Source of the DNA: Sphagnum compactum
Lineage: Eukaryota; Bryophyta; Sphagnopsida; Sphagnales
Direction of reading: 5' to 3'
Length of the DNA: 64,000 nucleotides
NCBI GenBank assembly: GCA_965153455.1
Contig: OZ234502.1
Coordinates: 2,769,267 to 2,833,266 of the forward strand
The position numbers and the translations under genes are program-made. Within the stretch, counting starts at the first letter, position 1; every line of letters starts with the position of its first letter. This document shows positions 30,147 through 39,863 of this stretch, piece by piece. Below the pieces are notes generated by a model. That model was not told where the DNA came from and searched no databases. It worked only from the letters and a program-made list of their open reading frames with translations.

Positions 30147-31325
30147 GACTGAAGAAAGGAAGAGATCGCTTGCAAAGACGCTTGCTAGACGCAAGGATAT
30201 GTGAACTCAGCTTTTGTCACTCACACACAGTTCAGGCCTGCACCTCAATGACCCAACATTTTGCTGCAGTCAGGGGTTTCATACTACCAAGTTCCAACTT
30301 CGCTTTGAGAACCCATTCACTTAACTAAGAAAGATAGCAAGGACGTTGGACCAATGCTCTTTTTCAAACCGTCTCGGAAAATGAACTTGTACATAATCTC
30401 ACAAAGAAGCTTTTGAGCTACTTGAAGAGAAGAAAACTTCGACTTCAATTTAAAAGTAGAAGGCCAAAAACCTGGGACTGAACCTTCAGAGGGAAGGGAG
30501 CTCCGAGAGGCTATTTGTTGACTGATGAAAGATCGTTTGGAGGAAGAACTTTCAAGCTAGTGCTCACAGTACCCATCAATTTAGAAAGACCGTCAGGTCA
30601 TGAAGCACAACATGCGAGACATAGTTCTAGCCGCGTTTACTGAACGAGACTCCTGACATTACCTTACATTCTGTTGTAATCCTCGTTATCCTCAACTGCT
30701 CGTTAACAAGAGAAGCAAGAAGACAGATCCCCCTGAAAATGGTAATATCCCCTCCCGCCGTCACGGCAGCAACAAATATGTTAATGCTCCCAGAAAGCAA
30801 CGACAACCCAAAACGAGACCCGCAGAAGCATCAGTGAGAGGTGGTATTCACTTGATAATTAGCAGCTTAGAAACCAACAGGAGCTTCGAGCTACAAACAT
30901 TATCTTTCAGCTCTGAATCTCTGATGGGTCTAAATCGTGTGATCCTCCTTGCAGCTCACTTGCCCACTTGAACATTTGGTGAGCAAAATAGAAAGGTTCA
31001 GCAGCGACACAAACAAGCAGGGAATAAAACGACGCGGCAACGAAAATATCCCCAGAAATTGAGGGAGAATAGTCGGAGCAAGACGACAAGTCCCTAAACC
31101 TCTCCAAACTCTCAAGTACGGTAGCAACGTAACTGGTACCATGGTACAAACGCAAAGACCTGACTGAAATTTGCTAGTGTATTTGACGAATTTCTCATCC
31201 ACCCAGGGGAGGAACAATTCATTTTGCAGGAGGGTTTTTCCATTTTGTAAAGTTTCTATGGCAGTCTTTACGCCAGGTAAAGCACTCAGGCAAGGGCATT
31301 ACCAAAATGGGGCTCACTATTGCCT

Positions 31326-31565
31326 ATCCCCTAGTGTGGGCAGTTATTTCGGTAACTATCTTGCCCTTCTGCTTTACATTACACATAAAAACCCCAGTAT
31401 TTTTTTTGTTGCTTTTAACCGTGGTAAAGATTATATACTAAGATTATCCCCTAGTGTGGGCAGTTATTTCGGTAACGATCTTGCCCTTCTGCTTTACATT
31501 ACACATAAAAACCCCAGTATTTTTTTTGTTGCTTTTAACCGTGGTGAATATTACATACTAAGATT
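31326..31565. repeat. 120 bp tandem duplication
   Basis: Two adjacent, nearly identical copies beginning ATCCCCTAGTGTGGGCAGTT at 31326 and 31446. They differ at only a handful of bases, mostly at the end. A single diverged counterpart lies near 29600 in the proximal duplicate. Confidence 0.93.
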
Positions 31566-31895
31566 AAATCAAAGGTCTCTGAGTCCAAACTTAACATACG
31601 CTGGGTGAAATATGGCCATTAAAAGGCCTCGCCTCACTCAGGTGAAGGTATCAGTGTAAGTGCCGGTTCATGCAGAGTCTACTGTAGATGGGAACCCGGG
31701 TGACAGGTGTGTGGCTTTCCAAGTGAAGCCGCACCTCTAGAGGTTGTAATATCATGGTTAAAACTGAAATCTAAAAACCCAACAATTTTGAGTTGCTTCT
31801 AAACATTACAGTTACCTTAGTACATTCACCATTCCGGCATCTTCACAGACACACACATATATACACACTTCGCCAGTTAAATTAGGAATTCCCTG

Positions 31896-32219
31896 AAATT
31901 CCTACAGTTGAGGCAGGATAAACAAATGCCTATAAAATTTCTAGAACTTTCGTCAATGGGAGCAGCTGATTCTGAGAAAAATCGACATTTGTTAAAATAA
32001 TTTAATTATTTGCCAGAATGGTAAAGGTATTGTATGGTCTCCCATCTCTAGACTAAATGGGGGTCTTTGAGTCTAAATTTAATTTCCTCTGTTAGTTATT
32101 AGTTATTGGTCGAGGGCCTTCGTCGAGAGTCGGGAGCCAGCGACGGATACATCGCTGAAGACGCCGCCACATGAGTGGCTAGTCTGAGCGCCAGAGGTTC
32201 ATGGGCCAGAGTCAGGTCC
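31896..32219. other. Intergenic DNA upstream of the duplicated block
   Basis: No coding or structural feature recognised; becomes GC-rich after about 32100. Confidence 0.4.
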
Positions 32220-32353
32220 TGGCGATGGCAGGAGGTGCGTCAGGGAAGAGTTTTGACGACGGCAGGAGGAGACGGGTGGGAGTGGTGATGGCAAGAGGCG
32301 CGTCAGGGAGGCGTCTTGACGATGGCAGGAGGAGACGAGTCGGCTGGTGGGAG
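32220..32353. repeat. GC-rich ~65 bp imperfect tandem repeat
   Basis: Two copies with shared words GATGGCARGAGG, GCGTCAGGGA, TTGACGAYGGCAGGAGGAGA and GGTGGGAGT. Long minus-strand frames across it are low-complexity artefacts. Confidence 0.7.
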
Positions 32354-32369
32354 TAGCGTGCCGATTTGG

Positions 32370-32570
32370 TCCTTTCTTTTTGTTTTGCCCTCTCTTTCCT
32401 TTATCCTTTCTTTCCTTTTTCTTCTTCTGATTATTATTATTATGTTTTTTCTCTCTTCCCTTTTTCTTTCCTTCTTTCTTCTGGCTTCTTTTACTTCCTT
32501 TCTTTCTTCTTTTTCTTTTTTCCGCTGTTCCCTTTTTCTTTCCTTCCTTCCTTCTTTTTCTTTCAAATAT
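32370..32570. repeat. Polypyrimidine (CTTTT/CCTT) low-complexity tract
   Basis: About 200 bp almost purely C and T on the plus strand, with a TTATTATTAT interruption. It gives spurious Lys/Arg/Glu-rich frames on the minus strand. Confidence 0.85.
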
Positions 32571-32700
32571 TCCATCAGATTCACGTTTAGGGATGAGGAA
32601 TGATAGGGAAACAACTTGCACATAGTTTTGTGATTGGTAACATACTGGGCAGTGGGTGTGCACGAATTTGTTTTAAATGAAGAGAATCTTTGAGACACAA
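32562..32700. repeat. Dispersed repeat, copy 1
   Basis: Shares TTCCATCAGATTC, GGGAAACAACTT.CACATAG, CATACTGGGCAGTGGGTGTG and TAAATGAAG in the same order with about 33262-33480. This is a separate direct repeat copy; function unknown. Confidence 0.7.
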
Positions 32701-32929
32701 CAGACTAAAAGCGTTTCTTTTGCTGGCGAATTTTCCCTAAATCCCTACCGGGAAAATATGATTTCGACCTATAGAAAGGATTTTCCATGAAAAAAATGAC
32801 CAAATTCGGCAGATTACGAATAAAATTTCTACCAATCGCCAGATTATTATTATTATTTTCCAATAAGTAACCAAAAATATAGGAAGATTTTGATTTTTTC
32901 CTACTTCCATATTAGTAATGTGGCCAAAT

Positions 32930-33165
32930 CTGGCTAAATCACTTTCCAGATGATAGCCACCTCGGCTACATCACAAAATTGGAAAAAGAGACCCTGCTCT
33001 GGAGGGGTGACCATTTCAAACTTAAAGTAGGTATTAATAGGTATGCTCAAGAGTCAAGGATAATGATGTTAGGGACTATTTTTCAGGCAATACTGACGGG
33101 AGAATAATATTGTACTAGAGAACTGGGTCCGCCGGACAGATTCTGCCAGGCAAGTTGGGCCTTAA
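32930..33165. repeat. Dispersed repeat, copy A (mate at 37430-37665)
   Basis: Collinear with 37430-37665 over about 230 bp. Shared words include CATTTCAAACTTAAAGT, GTTAGGGACTATTTTTC and GATTCTGCCAGGCAAGTTGG. No coding sense. Probably a transposable-element fragment, since the copies are 4.5 kb apart in the same orientation. Confidence 0.8.
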
Positions 33166-33261
33166 TTGATCCTCATTACTGTAGTACCTTTGCCACTTTG
33201 ACACCTGTTTATCTAATAATTAGTTACCTTTGAGGATTCCATTTCAACAAATGATATATTT

Positions 33262-33480
33262 TTCCAAATATTCCATCAGATTCTTTACTTTCCTTTTGAA
33301 AAAGTATTTCTGAAAATTTCAACATTTCCGAAAATAATATTATATGGAACTGGCTCAGGTACTATGTCCATGATTTCGTGTTTAGGGAAACAACTTTCAC
33401 ATAGTTTTTGGATTGTTAGAGGCAACATACTGGGCAGTGGGTGTGGGTAAATTTGTTCTAAATGAAGTGAATTGTCTTCT
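33262..33480. repeat. Dispersed repeat, copy 2 (mate at 32562-32700)
   Basis: See shared words with copy 1. This copy is longer because of small insertions. A 111-codon minus-strand frame (33285-33620) overlaps it but shows no motif and is probably fortuitous. Confidence 0.65.
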
Positions 33481-34620
33481 ATGAAAGATTGTAGCCAAAA
33501 GAAAAGGTTGCAGAAACCTCTAGATTGAATCACAAACAGGTAATGCCAAATGCAAATCAAGTTTATAAAATAGAACAGGACAGTATGCATTCTGCAGTCA
33601 CTATACAACCAGATACTCAAAAAGTAAATCTATGCTACTAAGGGCCTAGGTGAATCAGAACCTCTTCAAATTCACTCTCATGGAGCATCAACATAACCCT
33701 TTATGTCATTGTTTTATATCAAAATCCTTTCAACAACCTAGAGGCTTGCACAAGAATAGAACCTTAACCCAGTCCCTTATCTGATAAATGTCCAATTTCA
33801 CATTTATGCCCAATGCTCACAAGGGTACTCACTCCCATCTCACCACAGAATTCACTTCATGAAAGAAGATATCTCAAGCATTGTTACTCTTGAGTTAATG
33901 CCATTTTAGGATTGCTCAAGAACCCTTCGATTCTGCATCATCTTCACCAACAGCCCATTCTAATAACTAGAACCTTAACTCTCCAACACAGCAAAAATTC
34001 GGAGGCCAAAGTATACATCAGAAACATTCTTCTTATGAATGTATCAAAAATGCAAAAAACACTCTGAAAAAAATTTACAAAGAAGCAAACTGACTCAAAA
34101 TACTTGGCTATTCTCCAAACACTAATAGATGGTTAGCCTTGAGTAAAATTTCGCTCCTTATAGTTGAAGCTCACAACATTTCTTATCATTGCAGAATCTC
34201 CCAAACCAATTGTTGTCACATCTCCTCAATCCATCATGAGTAGCAAGAAAAAAAAGATGATAAGCTTGCAGGCTCACCCTTAATAACCATAGACTAGAGG
34301 CCTGCATTTCACCTTCCTCCATGAATGCAAGCTCCTGAAAATGAAGTATAATTAAACATAACTACATCTATTTGGAGCATGACAATGAATGATCACTATG
34401 ACCCACCAGGCGTCCGATTAGGGCCATAAACATTTGCCCTTTTTCATTTTAGGTTTTCCTTTTGGGTTATAAGATAAAAGTCTAAAAAGTCAGGTTCATT
34501 CATCTAAATTTTCAGCCCACTCAACTCATGCATCATCTTAAGTTTCTCCTCACTCCAATTTGAACAATGCTTGTTCAACAAGAGATTGCCAAATAGGCTA
34601 AAAATTTTTAGTGGCCTTCA
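33481..34620. other. Intergenic DNA, nothing recognised
   Basis: No frames with motifs, hairpins or recognised repeats. Confidence 0.4.
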
Positions 34621-34944
34621 GTCTTTCTTAAGGGCATAACCTTACAGTACATTTGGATTGACCACAATGATTTGGTCTTCAATAACAACATGTTGCATAG
34701 AGCTAAGATTGGAAGAGTGATCTGGGATGGTCTGCTGGACTATGATGCACTAGAGTGGCAGCATACCCTGTAACTCATTAGGAACTATCTTGAAGAGGAA
34801 GGCAGGCTCCTTGATGCAATACTCCAAATACCCATTGAGGGGTATTTGGCATCTCACCTCCTTGATAGGTTTGACAAAGTGTGGTGCCCTTATCATGCTA
34901 TATGTGAGATAAATGGACGGAAGATTAGGTGGTGCCATGAGTGA
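34621..34944 (+). pseudogene. Retroelement-like ORF fragment with one internal stop
   Basis: One frame runs 108 codons broken only by a TAA at 34771-34773. It starts VFLKGITLQYIWIDHNDLVF and continues AKIGRVIWDGLLDYDALEW; after the stop it gives LIRNYLEEEGRLLDA and HLLDRFDKVWCPYHA. The WIxxNDLVFNN-type segment recalls the region after the reverse transcriptase in plant LINE/zf-RVT proteins. The resemblance is weak. The intact frame apart from one stop argues for a fairly young pseudogene. Confidence 0.45.
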
Positions 34945-35745
34945 TTACATTAAGTGAAGCTTTTTTTCTTTTTGTCGGGCTAGGGTTGGGTGTTACCTTT
35001 CCTTCCTTGTTCAATGTCCTTTCTGCATGGATTCTCTCCATTTGTGCTGGCCAAAAAAATTAAAAACCCCATTCAGCTTCATTGCAGTATTTGATTTAAG
35101 GATAGAGAAAGAAAAGTTTTTTTTTTTTTTCAGAGGAATCAAATATTAAGGTGGCCAATTTGAAAAGGTGGCAAATTGTGTGGGCCACTGCAATCTTTGG
35201 TAGGAATCTTCTCTAGCACTAGGAGAAATGATATGCATCCAGGAGTCCAGGTATCATAACAATCTTGAAGAAGACTCGTCTTTGGATGGGTATAGAGTCA
35301 TAACACTTTTGAAATTTATGGAGAGTGCTTTCACACCATGTGTTGGGCATCTTGTGAGAATCCTTACCAACATATTTTTTCAGTTTTGTGATATTGTCAA
35401 AGTGGCAATCATGCATAAGACAAATGAGCCAAATCTGGCTATAAACAAAATATGAAAATAATTTTTTTAAGAATTCCTTCAATTTCGACTCCCTATTAGA
35501 GCCTAATATAAAATCTGAAAATTGTTTTTGAAATCTGGTGACTAAAAAACTTTAAACCTTTTTGTTCACTTTGAAAAAAAAATCACCAAATGACGAAAAT
35601 TTGCCACAAAAAATGTTGTTTGAGTCAAGTAATCATAAGTTTGACCATCAACAGAAAGGTTTTTAAGTTCAAAGAAAAAGGTCTTACAAACAAATTTTGG
35701 ATTGTTGAATACCACATGCTTTCCTCTTTGTTTGGATGCTATGAC
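34945..35745. other. Intergenic DNA with unassigned short frames
   Basis: A plus-strand frame at 35228-35455 and a minus-strand frame at 35219-35482 overlap each other. Neither has a recognised motif. A run of about 16 T lies near 35117. Confidence 0.35.
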
Positions 35746-36115
35746 CAATGTTGGATAGGTACCAAGTTGGAACCTTGGTATATAGATTGGTACTGCATAT
35801 GATATCAAAGAACCAACAACACTGATTGGACCTGAGGCAATATCAGCCTTGTACTAGTACCTATTTGGTACTAGGGACTTGAAGTAATACCAACTTCATA
35901 TGAGGGTTGTATCAATTCCATATTAGGTATATATGACATACCTGTTCCAAATGAACCAAAAATCAGCCTGGGACCCTAAACTAAGACCAAGCTGGTATGA
36001 ATGTTCCTTATAAAAATCCAATACTAGTATCAGGTGGGTATGAAATGTTAAAATACCAATACCAGGCCAGTATGTAATGTCAAAAAACTACCAGGTGGTA
36101 TGTTCAAAAGTCGAT
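35746..36115. repeat. Degenerate repeat rich in GGTAC/GGTAT words
   Basis: Words such as GGTACC, TTGGTACT, ACCAATAC, CAGGTGGTAT and CCAGTATG occur on both strands at short intervals, partly palindromic (TACCAGGTGGTA near 36089). A decayed minisatellite; no coding sense. Confidence 0.55.
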
Positions 36116-36400
36116 ACTTGTCCAATACTTGCCATTAGTTCTGACATGTTCAATTCACTATTTCATTTTAATCAATGATTGATTATTGCGATACACTATT
36201 TTAACATGTGGTCTTGGTAGGGTACAATTTTTTGCAACGCTAAATAACCCCCCTCCCACCCGCACCCCCACCCGAATCCAGCTCTATACGGCGCCCTTTC
36301 TGGGCCTGACAGCGCAGCCCTGTGGAGAACCGTGTGGTTCTGCTGCAGGGTTTGACTTTTTGAGTGTGGGAGTTATTTTAATGGAAAAGAAATCATTCTT
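36116..36400. other. Intergenic DNA with a GC-rich hairpin
   Basis: Contains a C-rich run (CCCCCCTCCCACCCGCACCC) and a perfect small stem AGAACC/GGTTCT near 36327-36342. No gene recognised. Confidence 0.4.
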
Positions 36401-36404
36401 CATT

Positions 36405-36485
36405 CAGCGCCTGGATCTATGCCAGTGGATAGTACCTTGTTCTATGATTGGAAAGTTCAGACTTCGAATCTTCCTGGCCGGGAAG
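36405..36485 (+). repeat. tRNA-like (SINE-like) sequence
   Basis: TATGCCAGTGGATAGTACC (about 36419-36437) resembles a tRNA A box, and ACTTCGAATCTTCC (about 36461-36474) is close to a B box, at suitable spacing. A 20 bp tandem repeat (GCAGAACAAAAAAGTGTAA) follows at about 36485-36525. It could be a degenerate SINE; no cloverleaf is evident. Confidence 0.35.
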
Positions 36486-36525
36486 CAGAACAAAAAAGTG
36501 TAACGGCAGAACAAAAAAGTGTAAT

Positions 36526-37429
36526 TCAAGCAAAACAAAGTACATTTCAAACGCTGCATGGTTTCTATGCAGAACCAAGCAGGGCCGAAAAACATGTGCA
36601 AGTAAACAACAGAAACATGCGCTGGAAAGAAGTTCAATGGGGGTTTATTTAGTGCTAATTTTTTGGCTTTACACAGCCTGGTGGGGACCATCATAGCCAT
36701 GGTTGCATCAAGGTGTAGGTGTGTCAGTAAACCATTCAAAGTTCATATGTTCAGAATAAGAGCCCCACTATAATGTCAAAGTCCAAAGCCTCATTGGGAG
36801 ATTCTCGGTCCAAGCTAGCAAATTAGTGCCAAATCAGTAGCCAGAGGCATTTGCACATAATCCAGCAAAAACCTAAAATAGGTATTCCCAAATGCCATAC
36901 AAGGTGCCTTTTTCCCTCGTGCATATATTAAGTAAAATTCATTGACACATTTTTAGTATCTAATCTCAATTGAGATATGTTGTAACTTATAGCAACCAAC
37001 ACATATAGAAATGTAAATACAAGGCCATTGATGCCCTATGGATAGAGCTGCCATTTCCAGCACTGGTGGTAGAAACCACAAAAAACCCTTTAGTTGCAGC
37101 TTCCTGGTTTTGGGCAACAAAAGTCCTGTTAGTGACAAATACGTCTTTCCTCGTGTACAAGTTGAGGGCTAGGGCCCACTTTCAGGCCAACATTCGAGCT
37201 CTATGTGGAATGAGTCTCAATGTCACCAAGTTGTTCACTTAAAATGTTGGGTCCCTAAGGTCTTTTTTTTGCAGGGGAAAAATCACCAGAACGCCGCAGT
37301 AAAAACAAATGGCGAAAATTACCTTTCTTCATAAAAGAGACCAATTTTTTTTGTTTTGGGAGGAGACTCTCGCCACAGTTCTGCGTACTGGCTCCTGTTT
37401 TAATGGTCCTCTACATAAGTTCTGCTAAT
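36526..37429. other. Intergenic DNA, nothing recognised
   Basis: Short overlapping frames on both strands; none with motifs. Confidence 0.4.
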
Positions 37430-37665
37430 TAAGGCGAAATCTGTCTGTGGATGCTGGCCAATGTGCCTGCATTACAAAATTGAGAACAAAAAGACAGGTC
37501 CTCGAAGGCTACTTTGAAGGGGTGATCATTTCAAACTTAAAGTGGGTATTAATATAGGTATGCATAAGAGTCAAGGGTAACGGTGTTAGGGACTATTTTT
37601 CTTGCAATAAGTACCGCTACAGTAATGGACTAGCGATTCTGCCAGGCAAGTTGGGCCTTGGGTGG
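37430..37665. repeat. Dispersed repeat, copy B (mate at 32930-33165)
   Basis: See copy A for the shared words; same orientation, several small indels. Confidence 0.8.
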
Positions 37666-37784
37666 ATGGCACTATACATGAGACGAATCAAATGCAGATT
37701 GGTCTCAAACACAAAAAAGGCATATGTTACTGTAGCTGCCAAGTGGTATGTGATTTCCAAGTTTTGTTCTTACTATGTCCTCAA

Positions 37785-38060
37785 ATCACTGACCCAGCCA
37801 TTGGCCCAGGCCAAAAATGGTGACGAACAGTTTTGAAAATAGAAATTTCATGCAGCCAATGGGAAGGCTCAGCATGCAGCCATGGTGGGCCCAGGTTTTT
37901 TCTTTCTGGGGGCAGGGTGTGTGTGTGCTGGGGGAGTTGTTTTTTGTTTTTCTTCCTTGTTCAATCTCTGCCCTTGCCATTAGCCTAGTCCAAAAATGGT
38001 GACCAACAGCAACCAAAAATACATGCAGCCAATGGGTAGGCTGAAGCATGCACTCAAGGT
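37785..38060. repeat. Pair of ~95 bp direct repeats, 185 bp apart
   Basis: CCAAAAATGGTGACSAACAG and CATGCAGCCAATGGGWAGGC occur in both 37812-37890 and 37990-38050, with CAGCATGCA/AAGCATGCA endings. Partial segmental duplication without coding sense. Confidence 0.7.
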
Positions 38061-38124
38061 GCCTTGATTTTTTTTCATTTAAGTTTTGGGTGGGGGTGAG
38101 GGGAGGATTTTTTTCATTTTTCCT

Positions 38125-38225
38125 TTGTTCTCAACATGTTCCCTTCAAGTCCCCAATGGGTTCCCATCAGGTTCCCAATATGTTCCTTAAGTTCCCAAAG
38201 CATTCCCCAAGGGTGTTCCCCTTAG
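38125..38225. repeat. GTTCCC minisatellite, degenerate
   Basis: About eight spaced GTTCCC/ATTCCCC words over 100 bp. Low complexity. Confidence 0.6.
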
Positions 38226-38555
38226 CACCTCGCTTTAATCCGATATGTTTTGCCCGAAGTCCTTCCCTTCTCACCTATATAGGTGGGCCAAAGGGGGAGG
38301 CACTCCATCTTTCAATAGAATCTTCTATTTTTGGGGGGCCTCCATAGCTTCAACTTTTCTTTTGCCAATCAAAATATTTCATTGCAAAAAAAAGGTTGGA
38401 CTTGTGAGGCTCACCCAACTAATTAATATCAATCACACAATGTTCCTGACATGTGCCCAATTTGTGATACGTGCATGCTTTACATCTGGATACTATCACA
38501 TATTACATATAGTAAAGGAAGAATGTAGCTTCCCTTTAATCCGGACGGACAGTAG
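38226..38555. other. 3' flank of the DUF506-like gene
   Basis: I looked here on the minus strand for the missing PDDEXK core of the neighbouring gene and found none. The frames present have no motif. Confidence 0.4.
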
Positions 38556-39233
38556 CTACGGACAGTAGCTAAATATAGCGAGGACGTCAAGTCGAAGGGT
38601 GGGACACGTGTACGCCTGCACGCGGGTGCGGGATGGCCTCTCAACCGCCCTCGCGAGCTCCAGCGCAGCAGACGCCTCTTCCCTCAGGAATCCATCCGGG
38701 CCTTCGTCGCTGCTGTCACTGCTATGATTTGCAGCACCTGCTGCTTCACAGTTACGGCCAGACTGGCCGGATCTCCCCGCGTTCTCTCCCTCGTGCTCCT
38801 CCATAAACTCATGAACCATGGCAGCCAGGCAGACGGAGCTAGGTTCGTGCTCGCTCCCGCTGCTGCTGCTGTAGTGGCTATCAACTCTTCTATCCGATTG
38901 CAATCCACCGGCATACAAGTTCGGATTCCTTTTCTCGGGCGCTGCCACTTCAGGTACGTCCGTTGTTGGCCTGGTGGTTGGTGGCGCACATGCGTGAAGA
39001 AGCGATGAGGGCCGGAACACAGCAGCACTATACATGTTCTTCTTCTTTGGAGGCAAAACACGAAGGAGCGTAACAGGAGAAGATATCGGATCATCAACTT
39101 TTTCCTCCGACGTCGTCCTCTGTGTTTTGGTCATCGCAGGTGCTGCCGATCTATTATAACTACTGATGCTGTTGCTGCTGGTGTTGTTGCAACCGTCTCT
39201 GCTATTAGCAACCCACCTGGACCAACAAACCAT
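38556..39233 (-). CDS. DUF506 (PDDEXK-like) family protein, truncated or missing downstream exons
   Basis: The 225-codon frame starts at ATG 39231-39233, directly after an in-frame stop. The segment SVCLAAMVHEFMEE followed about 25 residues later by NHSSDSSDEGPDGF matches the N-terminal signature of plant DUF506 proteins: a CLxxMVxxFMEE helix, then a Cys-rich stretch and SDSSDDE. The family's defining C-terminal core, with its IDxxFRSEFEIAR block, is absent here. After SDSSDE the frame gives GFLREEASAALELARAVE and ends 30 codons later. Either splicing leads to exons beyond what I can recognise, or the gene is truncated. The coding DNA is much more GC-rich than the flanks. DUF506 genes respond to stress and nutrients in other plants; nothing here shows its regulation. 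Confidence 0.6.
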   Translation of the reverse strand: MVCWSRWVANSRDGCNNTSSNSISSYNRSAAPAMTKTQRTTSEEKVDDPISSPVTLLRVLPPKKKNMYSAAVFRPSSLLHACAPPTTRPTTDVPEVAAPEKRNPNLYAGGLQSDRRVDSHYSSSSGSEHEPSSVCLAAMVHEFMEEHEGENAGRSGQSGRNCEAAGAANHSSDSSDEGPDGFLREEASAALELARAVERPSRTRVQAYTCPTLRLDVLAIFSYCP

Positions 39234-39241
39234 CTAGCCAA

Positions 39242-39367
39242 TTAACAACAGGTGTTAGGCTTTGCTGTGGCTTTGGCCAGCCTCAGCATCCTGTGCAAAA
39301 ATGCTGGGTCAACACCATTTTGCTGAGCCAATCTGGCATGCCCTGACTTTTCTTCATCCAAATTCAT
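39242..39367 (-). CDS. Small ORF, 41 aa, upstream of the DUF506-like frame
   Basis: Starts MNLDEEKSGHARLAQQ and continues DPAFLHRMLRLAKATAK to a TAA. Its composition is protein-like. It ends only 9 nt before the DUF506-like start codon on the same strand. It could be an upstream ORF, a separate exon, or a misread part of the same gene. No family recognised. Confidence 0.3.
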   Translation of the reverse strand: MNLDEEKSGHARLAQQNGVDPAFLHRMLRLAKATAKPNTCC

Positions 39368-39369
39368 AA

Positions 39370-39440
39370 TTCTTCTCCTTAAGACCTCGACTCTTCTCCG
39401 TAGGACCTCGGCTCTTCTCCTTAGGACCTCGATTCTTCGT
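39370..39440. repeat. 21 bp tandem repeat, about three copies
   Basis: CTCTTCTCCKTARGACCTCG units repeat at 21 bp spacing. Since 21 is divisible by three, any frame across it stays open. Confidence 0.8.
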
Positions 39441-39603
39441 GTTCTTCATCCCCCGTCGCGGGAAACTGAGAGGAAGGAACTGCTGCTGCTGCTGCTGCTG
39501 TGCAAGAATTGCGATGATGATTTTGAGGGAAGCAGAAATTCAGCTCTTGCAAGTTGAAATCTAACCTACACACCTTTGCGAGTAAGTTCAAGTTGAAGTC
39601 CAT
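39421..39603 (-). CDS. Hypothetical ORF, 60 aa from the first ATG
   Basis: Starts MDFNLNLLAKVCRLDFNLQE, then an Ala run encoded by a (GCT)n tract (complement of CTG repeats at about 39481-39500), ending in DEEHEESRS. Upstream codons are open but lack an ATG. It may be the 5' exon of the DUF506-like gene. Low confidence. Confidence 0.3.
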   Translation of the reverse strand: MDFNLNLLAKVCRLDFNLQELNFCFPQNHHRNSCTAAAAAAVPSSQFPATGDEEHEESRS

Positions 39604-39842
39604 GGATGCAGGCTCTGCTGCTGTATTGTATGGTGGCTCTGTCTCTATTAATAGTGATTCCAAACTTTTGTTGCTATTGAGGAACTTAGATACAGACTGG
39701 ATATATATAATGCTCGGATGGGATGCTCATGACCTCAGTCATTCTTCTCATGTAGCTCCTGTTATGGCTGCTGCAGCTTCAAGTGCTGCAGAAGGAGCTG
39801 GAGTCACGGCTTCAGGTAAGCATCTTTCCTCCTCTCTTCCCT
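39604..39842 (+). other. Possible first exon on the plus strand
   Basis: A frame reading HVAPVMAAAASSAAEGAGVT ends at a good donor (TTCAG/GTAAGCATC, about 39811-39824). No downstream exon was recognised. Together with the minus-strand ORFs, this GC-richer block may be a divergent promoter. Confidence 0.25.
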
Positions 39843-39863
39843 AGACCCTAAACCCTAAACCCT
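39843..39863. repeat. Interstitial telomere-type repeat
   Basis: ACCCTAAACCCTAAACCCT: nearly three plant telomere units (CCCTAAA). It could act as an extended telo-box. A similar but impure motif lies at 47840-47860. Confidence 0.9.

Larger units (their letters stand above)
29981..31895. repeat. Tandem duplication, distal copy, with ~670 bp extra DNA and an internal 120 bp repeat
   Basis: Collinear with 28867-29980 but longer. About 670 bp (roughly 30372-31041) lie between the blocks corresponding to ...TTTCAAACCGTC and AAAATATCCCCAG..., which adjoin each other in the proximal copy. This extra DNA was either lost from the proximal copy or gained here. The distal copy also carries a 120 bp internal duplication and a ~60 bp insertion near 31675-31735. 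Divergence is modest, so the duplication is not ancient. Confidence 0.88.

Noticed and set aside
32199-32698. Long Lys/Arg/Glu-rich frames on the minus strand
   Set aside because: They come from a polypyrimidine tract and a GC-rich minisatellite; overlapping plus-strand frames are equally long and repetitive.
38684-39097. 137-codon minus-strand frame within the DUF506-like gene
   Set aside because: Alternative frame of the same DNA; the DUF506 signature lies in the other frame.
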